Origin: Actinoplanes solisilvae
GTDB lineage: Bacteria; Actinomycetota; Actinomycetes; Mycobacteriales; Micromonosporaceae
Length of the DNA: 64,000 nt
Assembly (NCBI RefSeq): GCF_003999975.1
Contig: NZ_RJAC01000016.1
Location: 124,001-188,000 of the forward strand
Reading direction: 5' to 3'
The position numbers and the translations under genes are program-made. The notes under the pieces are model-generated. The model made no database searches. It saw only the letters and a program-made list of their open reading frames with translations, and was not told the DNA's origin. Position 1 is the stretch's first letter. The number at the start of each line of letters is the position of its first letter. Positions 7,656 through 15,846 of this stretch are shown here, piece by piece.

Positions 7656-8543
7656 CTAGGAAAGGCGCAGCCGCGGCAGCCGTGCGGCCACCGATTCCAG
7701 CACCTTTTCGTCGCCCGCATACCAACTCGACTCGCGCGGCCAATGCGTGATCGCGTCGGTGAAGCCCAGCTCTCCGGCGCGCCCCACCGCGTCCTCGAAG
7801 GCCTCGGCGCTGCTCAGCGAATAGACCGGTGACGAGTCGAGGTTGAGATAGCGCGGCACGGCATCGCGCGGTTTGCCGGCCTCGTCGAGCGCGCGGTCGA
7901 AGCCCGCCGCGATGCGGGCCACATTCGCCCACCACTCGCCGGCCGTCTCGGGCGCCGCGCCGGTGATGCCGGTGGTGACCCAGCCGTCGCCGTGCCGGGC
8001 GGCCAGCCGCAGGGCGCGCGGACCGTTCGCCGCGACCACGAAGGGTGGCCGGGGCTGCTGGCGCGGGCCGGGGGTGCTGCGCGCGTCGACGGCGGTGTAG
8101 TAGTCGCCGGACCAGTTCGTCGACGGCGACTCGAGGATGGTGCCGAGCAGTTCGAGGAACTCGGTGAACCGGTCGACCCGGGCGCGCGGGGTCATCTCGG
8201 GCTCGCCCAGCACCGCCGAGTCGAAGCCGACCCCACCGGCGCCCAGCCCGAGCAGCAGGCGGCCCTGCGAGATGTCGTCGAGCGCGGTGATCTCGCGGGC
8301 GAAGTGCACCGGGTGGCGGAAGTTGGGCGAGGCGACGTACGTGCCCAGGCGAATGCGCCGGGTGACCATGGCCGCCGCCGTGAGGGTCGGGACCGCGTCG
8401 AACCACGGGCCGTCGACCAGGTCGCGCCAGCCCAGGTGGTCGTAGGTCCAGGCGTGGTCGAAGCCGTACTCCTCGGCGCGCTGCCAGCGCCGCCCGGCGA
8501 CGGACCAGCGTTGGTCGGGGAGGATCACGATGCCGATGCGCAT
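7656..8543 (-). CDS. LLM-class F420-dependent oxidoreductase
   Basis: 295 residues, bacterial luciferase-like TIM barrel. Typical segments are MRIGIVILPDQRW at the N-terminus, AEEYGFDHAWTYDH, RIRLGTYVASPNFRHPVHFAREITALDDISQGRLLLGLGAGG and the later AANGPRALRLAARHGDGW. These proteins bind F420 or FMN and oxidise or reduce varied small substrates; the substrate is not evident. It follows a MarR regulator gene by 14 bp on the same strand, so the two form an operon and the regulator probably controls the enzyme. Confidence 0.85.
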   Translation of the reverse strand: MRIGIVILPDQRWSVAGRRWQRAEEYGFDHAWTYDHLGWRDLVDGPWFDAVPTLTAAAMVTRRIRLGTYVASPNFRHPVHFAREITALDDISQGRLLLGLGAGGVGFDSAVLGEPEMTPRARVDRFTEFLELLGTILESPSTNWSGDYYTAVDARSTPGPRQQPRPPFVVAANGPRALRLAARHGDGWVTTGITGAAPETAGEWWANVARIAAGFDRALDEAGKPRDAVPRYLNLDSSPVYSLSSAEAFEDAVGRAGELGFTDAITHWPRESSWYAGDEKVLESVAARLPRLRLS

Positions 8544-8557
8544 CGGCCGACGCTACC

Positions 8558-9016
8558 TCACGCCGTACGGCGGGCTTCGCTCTCGTCCCCGCCGCCGGCC
8601 GCCTGGGCGAAGGCCTGCAGCGAGTGCACGAGCTGATCGCGTTCGGCCGGCGACATGCGGTCGAGCACGTCGCCGAGGGCCTCGCGCCGGCGGTCGCGCA
8701 GCTGGTCGAGCAGGCGGTGGGCCGACGGGGTGAGCAGCAGCCGCACCTCGCGGCGGTCGCGCGGGTCGGGCACCCGGCGGAGCAGGCCGGTGGCCTCGAG
8801 GCGGTCGCAGAGACGGCTGGCCGAGGAGGGCACGACCTCGAGCGCCTCGGCGAGGCGGTTCATGTTGGTGTGCCGGTTTTCGGCGATGATCGCCAGCACC
8901 CGCAGCTGGGCGGGCGGGACGTTCGGGCGCTGGGCCTGAACAGCGGCGTCGAGCACGTTGGTCAGCGCGTCGACCACCGATTCGACGGCGGCGGCGACGT
9001 CCGTGACCCGATCCAT
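8558..9016 (-). CDS. MarR family transcriptional regulator
   Basis: 152 residues. The winged helix-turn-helix is seen at NVPPAQLRVLAIIAENRHTNMNRLAEALEVVPSSASRLCDRLEATGLLRRVPDPRDRREVRLLLT, with the wing DPRDRREVRL. Helices at both ends form the dimer interface. The ligand is unknown. It is the first gene of a two-gene operon with the LLM oxidoreductase, the usual layout for local regulation of a redox enzyme. Confidence 0.88.
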   Translation of the reverse strand: MDRVTDVAAAVESVVDALTNVLDAAVQAQRPNVPPAQLRVLAIIAENRHTNMNRLAEALEVVPSSASRLCDRLEATGLLRRVPDPRDRREVRLLLTPSAHRLLDQLRDRRREALGDVLDRMSPAERDQLVHSLQAFAQAAGGGDESEARRTA

Positions 9017-9085
9017 GGCGGATGTTTCCCTGTTCGTCAGACGTGTCCGGCAATGCGCACTGCCTCTACCCGTCCGCCGGGAAAA

Positions 9086-10228
9086 TCATGCCGGCCGGCG
9101 GAGCCAATCCAGGCAGACGATGACAGCGTCGTCCTGCTGGTCGGCGCCGGCGTGGTAGTCACGCAACGCGCGCATCACCGTACCCACTGCCTCGGTCGGC
9201 GGCTGCAGGCGCGTCCGGCGCAGGGCGCTGAGCAGGCCCGAATCACCGTACGGGGCCCGGCCGCCGGGCGCCGCGGCATGAACGCCGTCGCTCACCACGA
9301 GCAGCCGGTCGCCCTGTTCGAGCTGAATCTTCTGCGTCTCGTAGCGGCTGTCGCCGAACATGCCGAGCGGGAGTTGCTGTTCGAGGTGGACAAGACGTAC
9401 GTCGCCGTCGCGGGCGATCAGCGCGCGGGGCGAGCCGGCGTCGACCGTCTCGACCGTGCCGTCGGCCAGGTCGATCTCGAACAGCAGGGTGGCCACGTGC
9501 GCGCTGCCGCCGTAGCGGGAGTAGATCGCGTCGGAGGCCAGCTCGGCCTGCTCGACGATGCCGGCGCCGGAGCGGCGGGCGTTGCGCATCGCGTTGACCG
9601 CGACGGTGGTGAGCAACGCGGCCTCGATTCCGTCGCCGTGTCCGTTGAGCACAGTGAGCGTGAGCCGGTCGTCGGACACCGACCAGTCGTAGTGGTCGCC
9701 GTACATCGCGTAGGCCGGCTCGAGCTGGCCGGCGAGGCGAAACCGGTCCCCGCCGAGCGATCGCCCGGGCAGCAGCTCCCACTGCAGTTCGGCGGCCATG
9801 GTCAGGCGCTGGCGGCGGACCACCTGGCGGTAGCGGTCGGTGTTCCGGTCGGCGGCGCGCAACGCGACGGCCAGTTCGTCGGCCACCGTGGTGAGCTCGG
9901 TGACCAGGTCGTTTGTGGCCGCCCCGGTGAGTGTGACCCGCAGCACGCCGAGGCGGTCGCCCCATGTGGTGAGCGGCAGCAGCACCCGGTTCTGGCCGCT
10001 GTCGACGACCGGCTGCTGGCTGCCGAAGCACCGCTGCTCGAGCGGGCCGCCGACCGGCGACTCGGGGTCGAGGACGGGCCACAGGGCACTCATGGTCAGG
10101 TCGCTGAGCAGCAGTTCCACACTGTCGACCGGGAACCAGGCACGCAGGTGCCGGTCGACGACCTCGGGGAGACGGTCGGGCGGCGCGGCGCGCAGGAACG
10201 AACCGACGGAATCCGGACGGGCGGTCAC
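9086..10228 (-). CDS. SpoIIE/PP2C-type phosphatase, possibly degenerate
   Basis: 380 residues. The first 150 look like a GAF-type sensor region (SVELLLSDLTMSALWPVLDPE, RVLLPLTTWGDRLGVLRVTL). The C-terminal half is a SpoIIE-like phosphatase fold: linker helix RRQRLTMAAELQWELLPGRSL, metal motif YGDHYDW, then LTLTVLNGHGDGIEAALLT, and QQDDAVIVCLDW at the end. In active members the second motif normally has Asp where this protein has Asn (LNGHGDG against DVxGHG), so activity is uncertain. Start: GTG at 10228 with GGAGGGAG just upstream. It lies 82 bp downstream of an RsbW-like kinase gene on the same strand; together they suggest a partner-switching circuit that frees an anti-sigma antagonist. Confidence 0.82.
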   Translation of the reverse strand: MTARPDSVGSFLRAAPPDRLPEVVDRHLRAWFPVDSVELLLSDLTMSALWPVLDPESPVGGPLEQRCFGSQQPVVDSGQNRVLLPLTTWGDRLGVLRVTLTGAATNDLVTELTTVADELAVALRAADRNTDRYRQVVRRQRLTMAAELQWELLPGRSLGGDRFRLAGQLEPAYAMYGDHYDWSVSDDRLTLTVLNGHGDGIEAALLTTVAVNAMRNARRSGAGIVEQAELASDAIYSRYGGSAHVATLLFEIDLADGTVETVDAGSPRALIARDGDVRLVHLEQQLPLGMFGDSRYETQKIQLEQGDRLLVVSDGVHAAAPGGRAPYGDSGLLSALRRTRLQPPTEAVGTVMRALRDYHAGADQQDDAVIVCLDWLRRPA

Positions 10229-10310
10229 TCGATCTCCCTCCTCGAAACGGCAATAGTTGCCAGAGAGCAAGAATCATATGCGTTTGCTCCCGGACCCTCC
10301 GAAGCGAGGT

Positions 10311-10700
10311 CTAGGCGAACGACTTCTCAAAGTGGATGAGGCTTCCGCGCCTCGGTACGGAGGTCATGCGTACGTTCTCGCCCAGGGCTTTGATCAGGCT
10401 CAGGCCGCGCCCGCTCTCGCTCGTCGCGTCCGCCTCGGTCGCGACGGCGTCGGGGTCGAACCCGTCGCCGTTGTCGCGCACGTCGATCGAGCAGTGGTTC
10501 TCGGCGACGTCCAGACTGACCTCGAAGTTCTTGGCCCCGTTGGCGTGCCGTACGACGTTGGAGCACGCCTCGGTGATCGCGATCTCGAGGTCGTCCTGGG
10601 CCTCGCTGTCGACTCGCAGGGCGGCGAGGGCGGAGCGCAACAGCCGGCGCACGGTGGGCACACTCCCCGCCTCGCGGGGCAGATCCAGCCGGACTGTCAT
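10311..10700 (-). CDS. RsbW-like serine kinase / anti-sigma factor
   Basis: 129 residues, a single GHKL ATPase domain. The N box is EACSNVVRHANG, the G1 box is DNGDGFDP and the G2 box is SGRGLSLIKAL, all intact. Such proteins hold a sigma factor or phosphorylate an anti-anti-sigma protein. The ATG at 10700 is favoured over 10706 because AGGGG lies 7 nt before it. It is the first gene of a unit with the SpoIIE-type phosphatase and is divergent from a sigma factor-glycosidase fusion gene 170 bp away. Whether it acts on that sigma factor is unknown; RsbW proteins normally bind SigB/SigF-type rather than ECF-type factors. Confidence 0.88.
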   Translation of the reverse strand: MTVRLDLPREAGSVPTVRRLLRSALAALRVDSEAQDDLEIAITEACSNVVRHANGAKNFEVSLDVAENHCSIDVRDNGDGFDPDAVATEADATSESGRGLSLIKALGENVRMTSVPRRGSLIHFEKSFA

Positions 10701-10869
10701 ACGCATGCCCCTGTTGGTTCCCGCTCGACCGCGGAGCTAATCGTGGCCTACCTTGCATCGGCTGATCCGAACTCCGGCGAGAAACGTGTTATTCGGGGCC
10801 GGCCTGGGCGTCTCCCTTCCGTGGCCGAGCAGCGGCCCATGGCAGCGACGCCCGAGGAAAGGCTGGACA

Positions 10870-12651
10870 ATGGCGGAACAACCCGACATCACGGTCGTGA
10901 TCGCCGCGCGGGCCGGCGACCCGGTGGCGATCGACCGGCTCGTCGCCGGATATCTGCCGCTGGTCTACACGATCGTGGGACGGGCGCTGGAGGGTCACGC
11001 CGACGTCGACGACGTCGTGCAGGACGTGATGCTGCGCGTACTGCGCAACCTGGGCGACCTGCGCGAGCCCGAGGCGTTCCGGTCGTGGCTGGTCGCCATC
11101 ACCGTGCGCCAGGTGCGCGAGCGGTTCCGGGTGCGGCGCGGCGCGCCCGAGGCCCTGCTGCCCGAGGACCTGCGCGACCCCGGCGCCGACTTCACCGACC
11201 TGGCCATCACCCGGCTCGAGCTCAGCGGCCAGCGCCGCGAGACCGCCGAGGCGACCCGCTGGCTCGACGAGGACAACCGCGAGCTGCTGTCGCTCTGGTG
11301 GCTCGAGGCGTCGGGCGAGCTCACCCGCGACGAGATCGTCGCCGCCACCGAGGTCACCCGCCAGCACGCCGCGGTGCGCGTGCAGCGCATGAAGGGCCAG
11401 CTCGAGACGGCCCGGGTCGTCGTGCGCGCGCTCACCGCCCAGCCGGGCTGCCCCGACCTGCAGCAGATCACCGCCGAGTGGGACGGCCGGCCCAGCCCGC
11501 TGTGGCGCAAGCGCATCGCCCGGCACACCCGCGACTGCCGGTACTGCTCCCCGTCCTGGAACGGGCTGGTCGCGGCCGAGCGGCTGCTCGCCGGCATGGC
11601 CCTGGTCCCGCTGCCGGCCGGGCTCCTCCTCGGCCAGGGCACGCTCACCACGAGCGGCGGCACCTCCCTGGCGGCCAAGGTGGGCTTCAGCCTGTCGCAG
11701 AAGGTGCTCACCGCGGCGCTCTCAACCGCCGTGGTCGCGGGCGGGGCCACCGCGGTGGTCGTGACCCAGCAGGACGATGACCCGCCGCCGGTCACCACGG
11801 CCGCGGTCGTCGCACCGACCTCCGCCCCCGCGCGCCCGTCGACGACGCCTCCGCCGAGTCCGACATCAAAACCGAAGCCGACCACCAAGAAGCCGTCCGT
11901 CGTCGTCACGGCCAAGGCGAGCACCAAGAAGGGCGTCGGCGTCTGGAAGTTCGCCGGACTCAAGCCGGCCCTGGCCGACGTCGGCGCCGGCTGGTACTAC
12001 AACTGGGGCGCGAACAACAACGACGTGCCCGGCCCGGCCGGCGTCGAGTTCGTGCCGATGATCCGCACCGGGCCGGACGCCACCGCGGCCAACCTCGCCC
12101 AGGCCAAGCGCGAGGGCGACGAGCTGCTCGGCTTCAACGAGCCCGACATCGACGGCCAGGCCGACATGACCGTCGAGGAGGCGCTCGCGGCCTGGCCCAA
12201 GCTGCAGGGGACCGGCCTGCGGCTGGGCAGCCCGGCGGTCGCGTTCGGCGGCGACACGGCCGGCGGCTGGCTCGACCGGTTCATGAAGGGCGCGAAGCAG
12301 AAGGGCTACCGCGTCGACTTCATCACCCTGCACTGGTACGGATCCGACTTCTCGCCGGCCGCGGTCAACCAGTTCCTGGGGTACGTCGACGCCGTGCACA
12401 AGCGCTACGGCAAGCCGATCTGGATCACCGAGTTCGGACTGATGAACTTCAGTGGCTCACCCAAGTATCCGACCCAGGCCCAGCTCGTCACGTTCATCAA
12501 GGGCTCGACCAAGGGCCTGGAGAAACGGTCGTTCGTCGAGCGCTATGCCTGGTTCGGCCTGCCCGCCGTGAAGGACAGCGTCGACTTCGGCCTCTACCGC
12601 GACGGAGACAGTCCCACGGAGGCCGGAAAGGCCTACCGCGCGGCGGGTTAA
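10870..12651 (+). CDS. ECF-like sigma factor fused to a membrane anchor and a GH128-like glycosidase
   Basis: 593 residues in four parts. (1) Residues about 10-90, sigma-70 region 2: AIDRLVAGYLPLVYTIVGRALEGHADVDDVVQDVMLRVLRNL. (2) About 125-185, region 4-like helices with TRDEIVAATEVTRQHAAVRVQRMKGQ. (3) About 190-240, a Cys/His element (HTRDCRYC) like the zinc-binding anti-sigma domain, then a membrane helix at about 278-298 (VLTAALSTAVVAGGATAVVV). (4) After a Thr/Pro/Lys linker, about 355-593, a Glyco_hydro_cc/GH128-type barrel with GFNEPD (putative acid/base) and WITEFGL (putative nucleophile). The architecture places the sigma part inside and the glycosidase outside. The ATG at 10870 has GAGGAAAGG upstream. 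It may sense beta-glucan; substrate and release mechanism are unknown. Confidence 0.85.
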   Translation: MAEQPDITVVIAARAGDPVAIDRLVAGYLPLVYTIVGRALEGHADVDDVVQDVMLRVLRNLGDLREPEAFRSWLVAITVRQVRERFRVRRGAPEALLPEDLRDPGADFTDLAITRLELSGQRRETAEATRWLDEDNRELLSLWWLEASGELTRDEIVAATEVTRQHAAVRVQRMKGQLETARVVVRALTAQPGCPDLQQITAEWDGRPSPLWRKRIARHTRDCRYCSPSWNGLVAAERLLAGMALVPLPAGLLLGQGTLTTSGGTSLAAKVGFSLSQKVLTAALSTAVVAGGATAVVVTQQDDDPPPVTTAAVVAPTSAPARPSTTPPPSPTSKPKPTTKKPSVVVTAKASTKKGVGVWKFAGLKPALADVGAGWYYNWGANNNDVPGPAGVEFVPMIRTGPDATAANLAQAKREGDELLGFNEPDIDGQADMTVEEALAAWPKLQGTGLRLGSPAVAFGGDTAGGWLDRFMKGAKQKGYRVDFITLHWYGSDFSPAAVNQFLGYVDAVHKRYGKPIWITEFGLMNFSGSPKYPTQAQLVTFIKGSTKGLEKRSFVERYAWFGLPAVKDSVDFGLYRDGDSPTEAGKAYRAAG

Positions 12652-12660
12652 AGTCAGCTC

Positions 12661-13659
12661 ATGATTCGGTTCGGGTACAAGGCTTCGGCGGAGCAGTTCG
12701 CGCCGGCGGAGTTGCTGAAATACGGTGTGCTGGCCGAGGAGCTCGGCTTCGACTCGGTCTTCGTCAGCGACCACTTCCAGCCGTGGCGGCACGACGGCGG
12801 GCACGCCCCCGCCGCGCTGCCGTGGCTCGGCGCGCTCGCCGCCCGGACGGAGCGGGTGCTGGTCGGCACCAGCGTGCTCACCCCCACGTTCCGCTACCAC
12901 CCGGCCGTGATCGCCCAGGCGTTCGCCACGCTCGGCTGCCTCGCGCCGGGCCGGGCGATCCTGGGCGTCGGCTCGGGTGAGTCGCTCAACGAGGTGCCGC
13001 TCGGGCTCGCGTGGCCCGACGGCAAGGAGCGTTTCGCCCGCCTCAAAGAGTCGGTGCAGCTCATCCAGCGGCTCTGGTCGGAAGACCGGGTCACCTACGA
13101 GGGCCAGTTCTACCGCACCGAGAACGCCACCATCTATGACAAGCCCGCCACGCCGGTGCCGGTCTACATCGGTGCGTCCGGCCCGGCGGCCACCCGGCTG
13201 GCCGGCCGCATCGCCGACGGCTTCATCACCACCAGCGGCAAGGGCCACGCGCTCTACACCGACACGCTGCTGCCGGCCGTGCGCGAGGGCGCCGAGAAGG
13301 CCGGCCGCAAGGTCGACGACCTCGACCTGCTGATCGAGGTCAAGGTCAGCTTCGACGACGACCACCACCGGGCTCACCAGGACACCCGGCACTGGGGCGC
13401 GCTGGCCCTCTCGCCCGAGGAGAAGACCGGCGTCGAGGACCCGATCGAGATGCAGCGCCTGAGCGACGCGCTGCCGGTCGAGCGCACCGCCACCCGGTGG
13501 ATCGTCTCGTCCGACCCCGACGAGCACATCGCCCGCGTCGCCGAATACCTCGACATGGGCTTCCAGCACCTGGTCTTCCACGCCCCCGGCCCCGACCAGG
13601 AGCGCTTCCTGCGCCTCTACGCCGAGCGCATCCTGCCCGAGCTGCGCGCCCGCGGCTGA
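12661..13659 (+). CDS. fgd: F420-dependent glucose-6-phosphate dehydrogenase
   Basis: 332 residues, full length for Fgd. It is very close to the mycobacterial enzyme in the motifs I can recall: GYKASAEQFAP, SDHFQPWRHDGGHAP (Asp/His and Trp of the active site), GTSVLTPTFRYHPAVIAQAFAT, LGVGSGESLNE (catalytic Glu) and RWIVSSDPDEH. It oxidises glucose 6-phosphate to 6-phosphogluconolactone and supplies reduced F420 for LLM and PPOX enzymes such as those at 7656 and 40618. TAAAGT, which includes the stop codon of the previous gene, lies 6 nt before the ATG with no Shine-Dalgarno; this suggests a leaderless transcript. Confidence 0.93.
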   Translation: MIRFGYKASAEQFAPAELLKYGVLAEELGFDSVFVSDHFQPWRHDGGHAPAALPWLGALAARTERVLVGTSVLTPTFRYHPAVIAQAFATLGCLAPGRAILGVGSGESLNEVPLGLAWPDGKERFARLKESVQLIQRLWSEDRVTYEGQFYRTENATIYDKPATPVPVYIGASGPAATRLAGRIADGFITTSGKGHALYTDTLLPAVREGAEKAGRKVDDLDLLIEVKVSFDDDHHRAHQDTRHWGALALSPEEKTGVEDPIEMQRLSDALPVERTATRWIVSSDPDEHIARVAEYLDMGFQHLVFHAPGPDQERFLRLYAERILPELRARG

Positions 13660-13663
13660 CCGG

Positions 13664-14293
13664 TCAGTCGAGCGGGTTCTTCACCGAGCGGAGCCGGGCA
13701 CGGCGGCCGGACGTCGTGCCCGTTCCCTCCCCGTTGATGACGTGCAGGTCGGGCTCGGTCTGACGCAGGCCCGGCCGGCGTCGCCGCCGCGTCCCGGGTT
13801 CCGGGGCCGGCGGCAGATCGGGCCGATGCCACGGCGTCTGGGCCGATCGTGGCTGGGTGTCCGGGCCGCCGATCCGGCCGTGATGCCCGTCGCGCCGGGG
13901 CCACGGCGGAAGGTTGCGCAGCCGGGCCGCCTCAGCGGGGCGCCGATCGTTCCAGCCCGGCCAGCCCGAAGCGCCGGCCAGCCGCTCAGCGCTCTCAGCG
14001 CCCGAAACACCCGCCAGCCGCTCCTCGGCCTGGCGGCCCGCAGCCAGCGCCTCGACGGCCCGGCGGTCGAGAACCCGCCGGCCCGTGCCGAGGTCCGAGG
14101 CGACCGGGACGCGATATCCGGCCCCGTTGACGACCCGGCGCGGCTCGGTGATCGCTTCGAGGCGCGGGGCGGCGAGAACGCGCTCGCGCCCGAACGCCGC
14201 CCGCAGCCAGCGGCGCACACGCCCCACGAAGCTCACGGAACGTGACGAAGGGCGGCGGTGGCTCGTCGCTGCGGCGGGCGGCGAAGGAAGCAT
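13664..14293 (-). CDS. Arg/Pro-rich hypothetical protein
   Basis: 209 residues, no family recognised. The N-terminal third has a basic amphipathic segment (SFVGRVRRWLRAAFGRERVL). Then comes TEPRRVVNGAGYRVPVASDLGTGRRVLDRRAVEALAAGRQAEERLAG, followed by a Pro/Arg-rich, low-complexity half. The start ATG at 14293 has GAGGAGC upstream. It converges with fgd with only 4 bp between stop codons. Composition makes several other frames open too, so the call rests mainly on the ribosome binding site. Confidence 0.5.
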   Translation of the reverse strand: MLPSPPAAATSHRRPSSRSVSFVGRVRRWLRAAFGRERVLAAPRLEAITEPRRVVNGAGYRVPVASDLGTGRRVLDRRAVEALAAGRQAEERLAGVSGAESAERLAGASGWPGWNDRRPAEAARLRNLPPWPRRDGHHGRIGGPDTQPRSAQTPWHRPDLPPAPEPGTRRRRRPGLRQTEPDLHVINGEGTGTTSGRRARLRSVKNPLD

Positions 14294-14511
14294 GGCGGTG
14301 CTCCTCGGGGCTGGTTCCTGATCAAGAAAACTACCGGTCGGCACCGCTGCGCAACTCAGCGGAACGGTGGAGGGAGATCGTCTTGGCGGTTCGAACCCGG
14401 ACGGCGTGATCACCCCTTTGGCCCGTTTCGCCCTCACGCTGCGTACGGGAAATGGGGGTTTCGGGGTAGGGTTTGGGCTGTTGCGGGAAATGTCCTTCAG
14501 AAGGTTGATCG

Positions 14512-15168
14512 ATGAGTATCGAAGCGGTGGTCTTCGACCTGGACGGCGTCATCATCGACACCGAGGAGGTCTGGGAGGAGGTCCGGCGCGGTTACGTCGC
14601 CGAGTTCGGCCGCGAGTTCCGGCCCGACACCCAGGACCGGATGATGGGCATGAGCACCGGCGAGTGGTCAGCTCATCTGGCTGACGAGGTCGGCGTCCCG
14701 CGCACGGCCGAGCAGGTCGCCGCCGACGTGCTGGGCCGCATGGCCGAGCGCTACCGCACCTCGCTGCCGCTCATCCCGGGCTCGGTCGAGACCGTGCGGC
14801 GCCTGGGCGACCGTTTCCCGCTGGGGCTGGCCAGTTCCAGCGCACGCATCCTCATCGACCAGGTGCTCGAGACGGCCGGCCTGACGGGCGCGTTCCAGGT
14901 GACCCTGTCGACCGAGGAGGTGCCACGCGGCAAGCCCGCCCCCGACGTCTATCTCGCCGCCGCCGCGAAGCTGGGCCTCGATCCGGCCGTCTGCGCCGCC
15001 GTCGAGGACTCGAGCAATGGCCTGCGCGCCGCGGGTGCCGCCGGTCTCGCGGTGATCGCCGTCCCGCACGGCGTCTACCCGCCCGCGCCCGACGCGCTGG
15101 CCCTGGCCTCGCTGGTCGTCACGAGCGTCACCGAGCTGACGCCCGATGTGGTGGGAAACCTCCGCTGA
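14512..15168 (+). CDS. HAD-superfamily phosphatase/phosphomutase
   Basis: 218 residues, subfamily IA like beta-phosphoglucomutase. Motif I is VVFDLDGVIIDTEE (nucleophile Asp and general acid Asp), motif II LGLASSSAR, motif III Lys in VPRGKPAPDVY, and motif IV AAVEDSSNGLRAA. The helical cap lies at about residues 17-80. Such enzymes act on sugar phosphates; the substrate cannot be read from sequence. Monocistronic, with the start at ATG 14512. Confidence 0.88.
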   Translation: MSIEAVVFDLDGVIIDTEEVWEEVRRGYVAEFGREFRPDTQDRMMGMSTGEWSAHLADEVGVPRTAEQVAADVLGRMAERYRTSLPLIPGSVETVRRLGDRFPLGLASSSARILIDQVLETAGLTGAFQVTLSTEEVPRGKPAPDVYLAAAAKLGLDPAVCAAVEDSSNGLRAAGAAGLAVIAVPHGVYPPAPDALALASLVVTSVTELTPDVVGNLR

Positions 15169-15279
15169 TCGGACCGGCCGGAGGGGCGTTTCGTGACCGG
15201 CCGACGTCAATGACACATCCAGGTGTGAGAGATCGATGCCCGGGGTAGTGGGCGTTCGATTTCGCCTTGGAGGTGGCCA

Positions 15280-15471
15280 GTGGCGCTTGCTGCGGAGAGC
15301 GGGTTGCGACTCGATCTCGACATCTTTGACAAGGCCGAGGGCGTACGCATCAACCTGTGGATGGGCATCGGCATGCTCGTGCTGGGGCTGCTGTTCCTGC
15401 TGTGGCTGCGGCTGAACCCGCCCAAGCCGCCCGAGCCGGCCCCGGACGACGACCTTCCTCCGGGGCACTGA
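15280..15471 (+). CDS. Small single-pass membrane protein
   Basis: 63 residues. An acidic N-terminus (LRLDLDIFDKAEGVRINLW) precedes one membrane helix (MGIGMLVLGLLFLLWLRL) and a Pro/Asp-rich tail (NPPKPPEPAPDDDLPPGH). GTG start with GGAGG about 8 nt upstream. Function unknown. The length and the clean ribosome binding site make it a likely real gene. Confidence 0.7.
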   Translation: MALAAESGLRLDLDIFDKAEGVRINLWMGIGMLVLGLLFLLWLRLNPPKPPEPAPDDDLPPGH

Positions 15472-15558
15472 TTGACGAGGCGGTGTGACCCGGTAGCCAT
15501 CGGGTTGCGCCGCCCCGCCAACCTTCGAGCCGGGCGTGCGGCGACCGATACCCCCGGC

Positions 15559-15810
15559 ATGGAAGCCATCGCCCCAATCAGCACCGCCCGAGCAGGTGGT
15601 TACCGCACCGCCGGCTGGCAGCAGCAGATCCGTGTCGACTACGTCGTGAACAAGATCATGCAGACCCATCGTGGCCGCAACGAGGATCAGGTCGCCCAGG
15701 CCATTAATGACCAGCTCCGCGCCGTCGGCGTGGTGCCCAACGGCCGTCAGATCGCCCAGTACGCGGCGGCGATCTCGGCCCTGCCCGAACTTCCGCCCAA
15801 CAACCGCTGA
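15559..15810 (+). CDS. Small hypothetical protein
   Basis: 83 residues, not recognised. A flexible N-terminus is followed by helical stretches (QQQIRVDYVVNKIMQTHRG, EDQVAQAINDQLRAVG, NGRQIAQYAAAISALPEL). The middle codons are less GC-biased than neighbours (AAC AAG ATC ATG CAG), suggesting real selection on protein sequence. No Shine-Dalgarno is seen before the ATG; GACCGATA ends 8 nt upstream and could be a -10 element for a leaderless message. It lies between the small membrane protein and the convergent dehydrogenase gene. Confidence 0.6.
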   Translation: MEAIAPISTARAGGYRTAGWQQQIRVDYVVNKIMQTHRGRNEDQVAQAINDQLRAVGVVPNGRQIAQYAAAISALPELPPNNR

Positions 15811-15846
15811 CTCATTGTTCCAGACAGCGTCTTTCAGACGGCGTCT

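Noticed and set aside
13742-14245. Plus-strand frame opposite the Arg/Pro-rich gene
   Set aside because: No ribosome site and no recognisable protein pattern; the minus-strand frame has GAGGAGC before its ATG.
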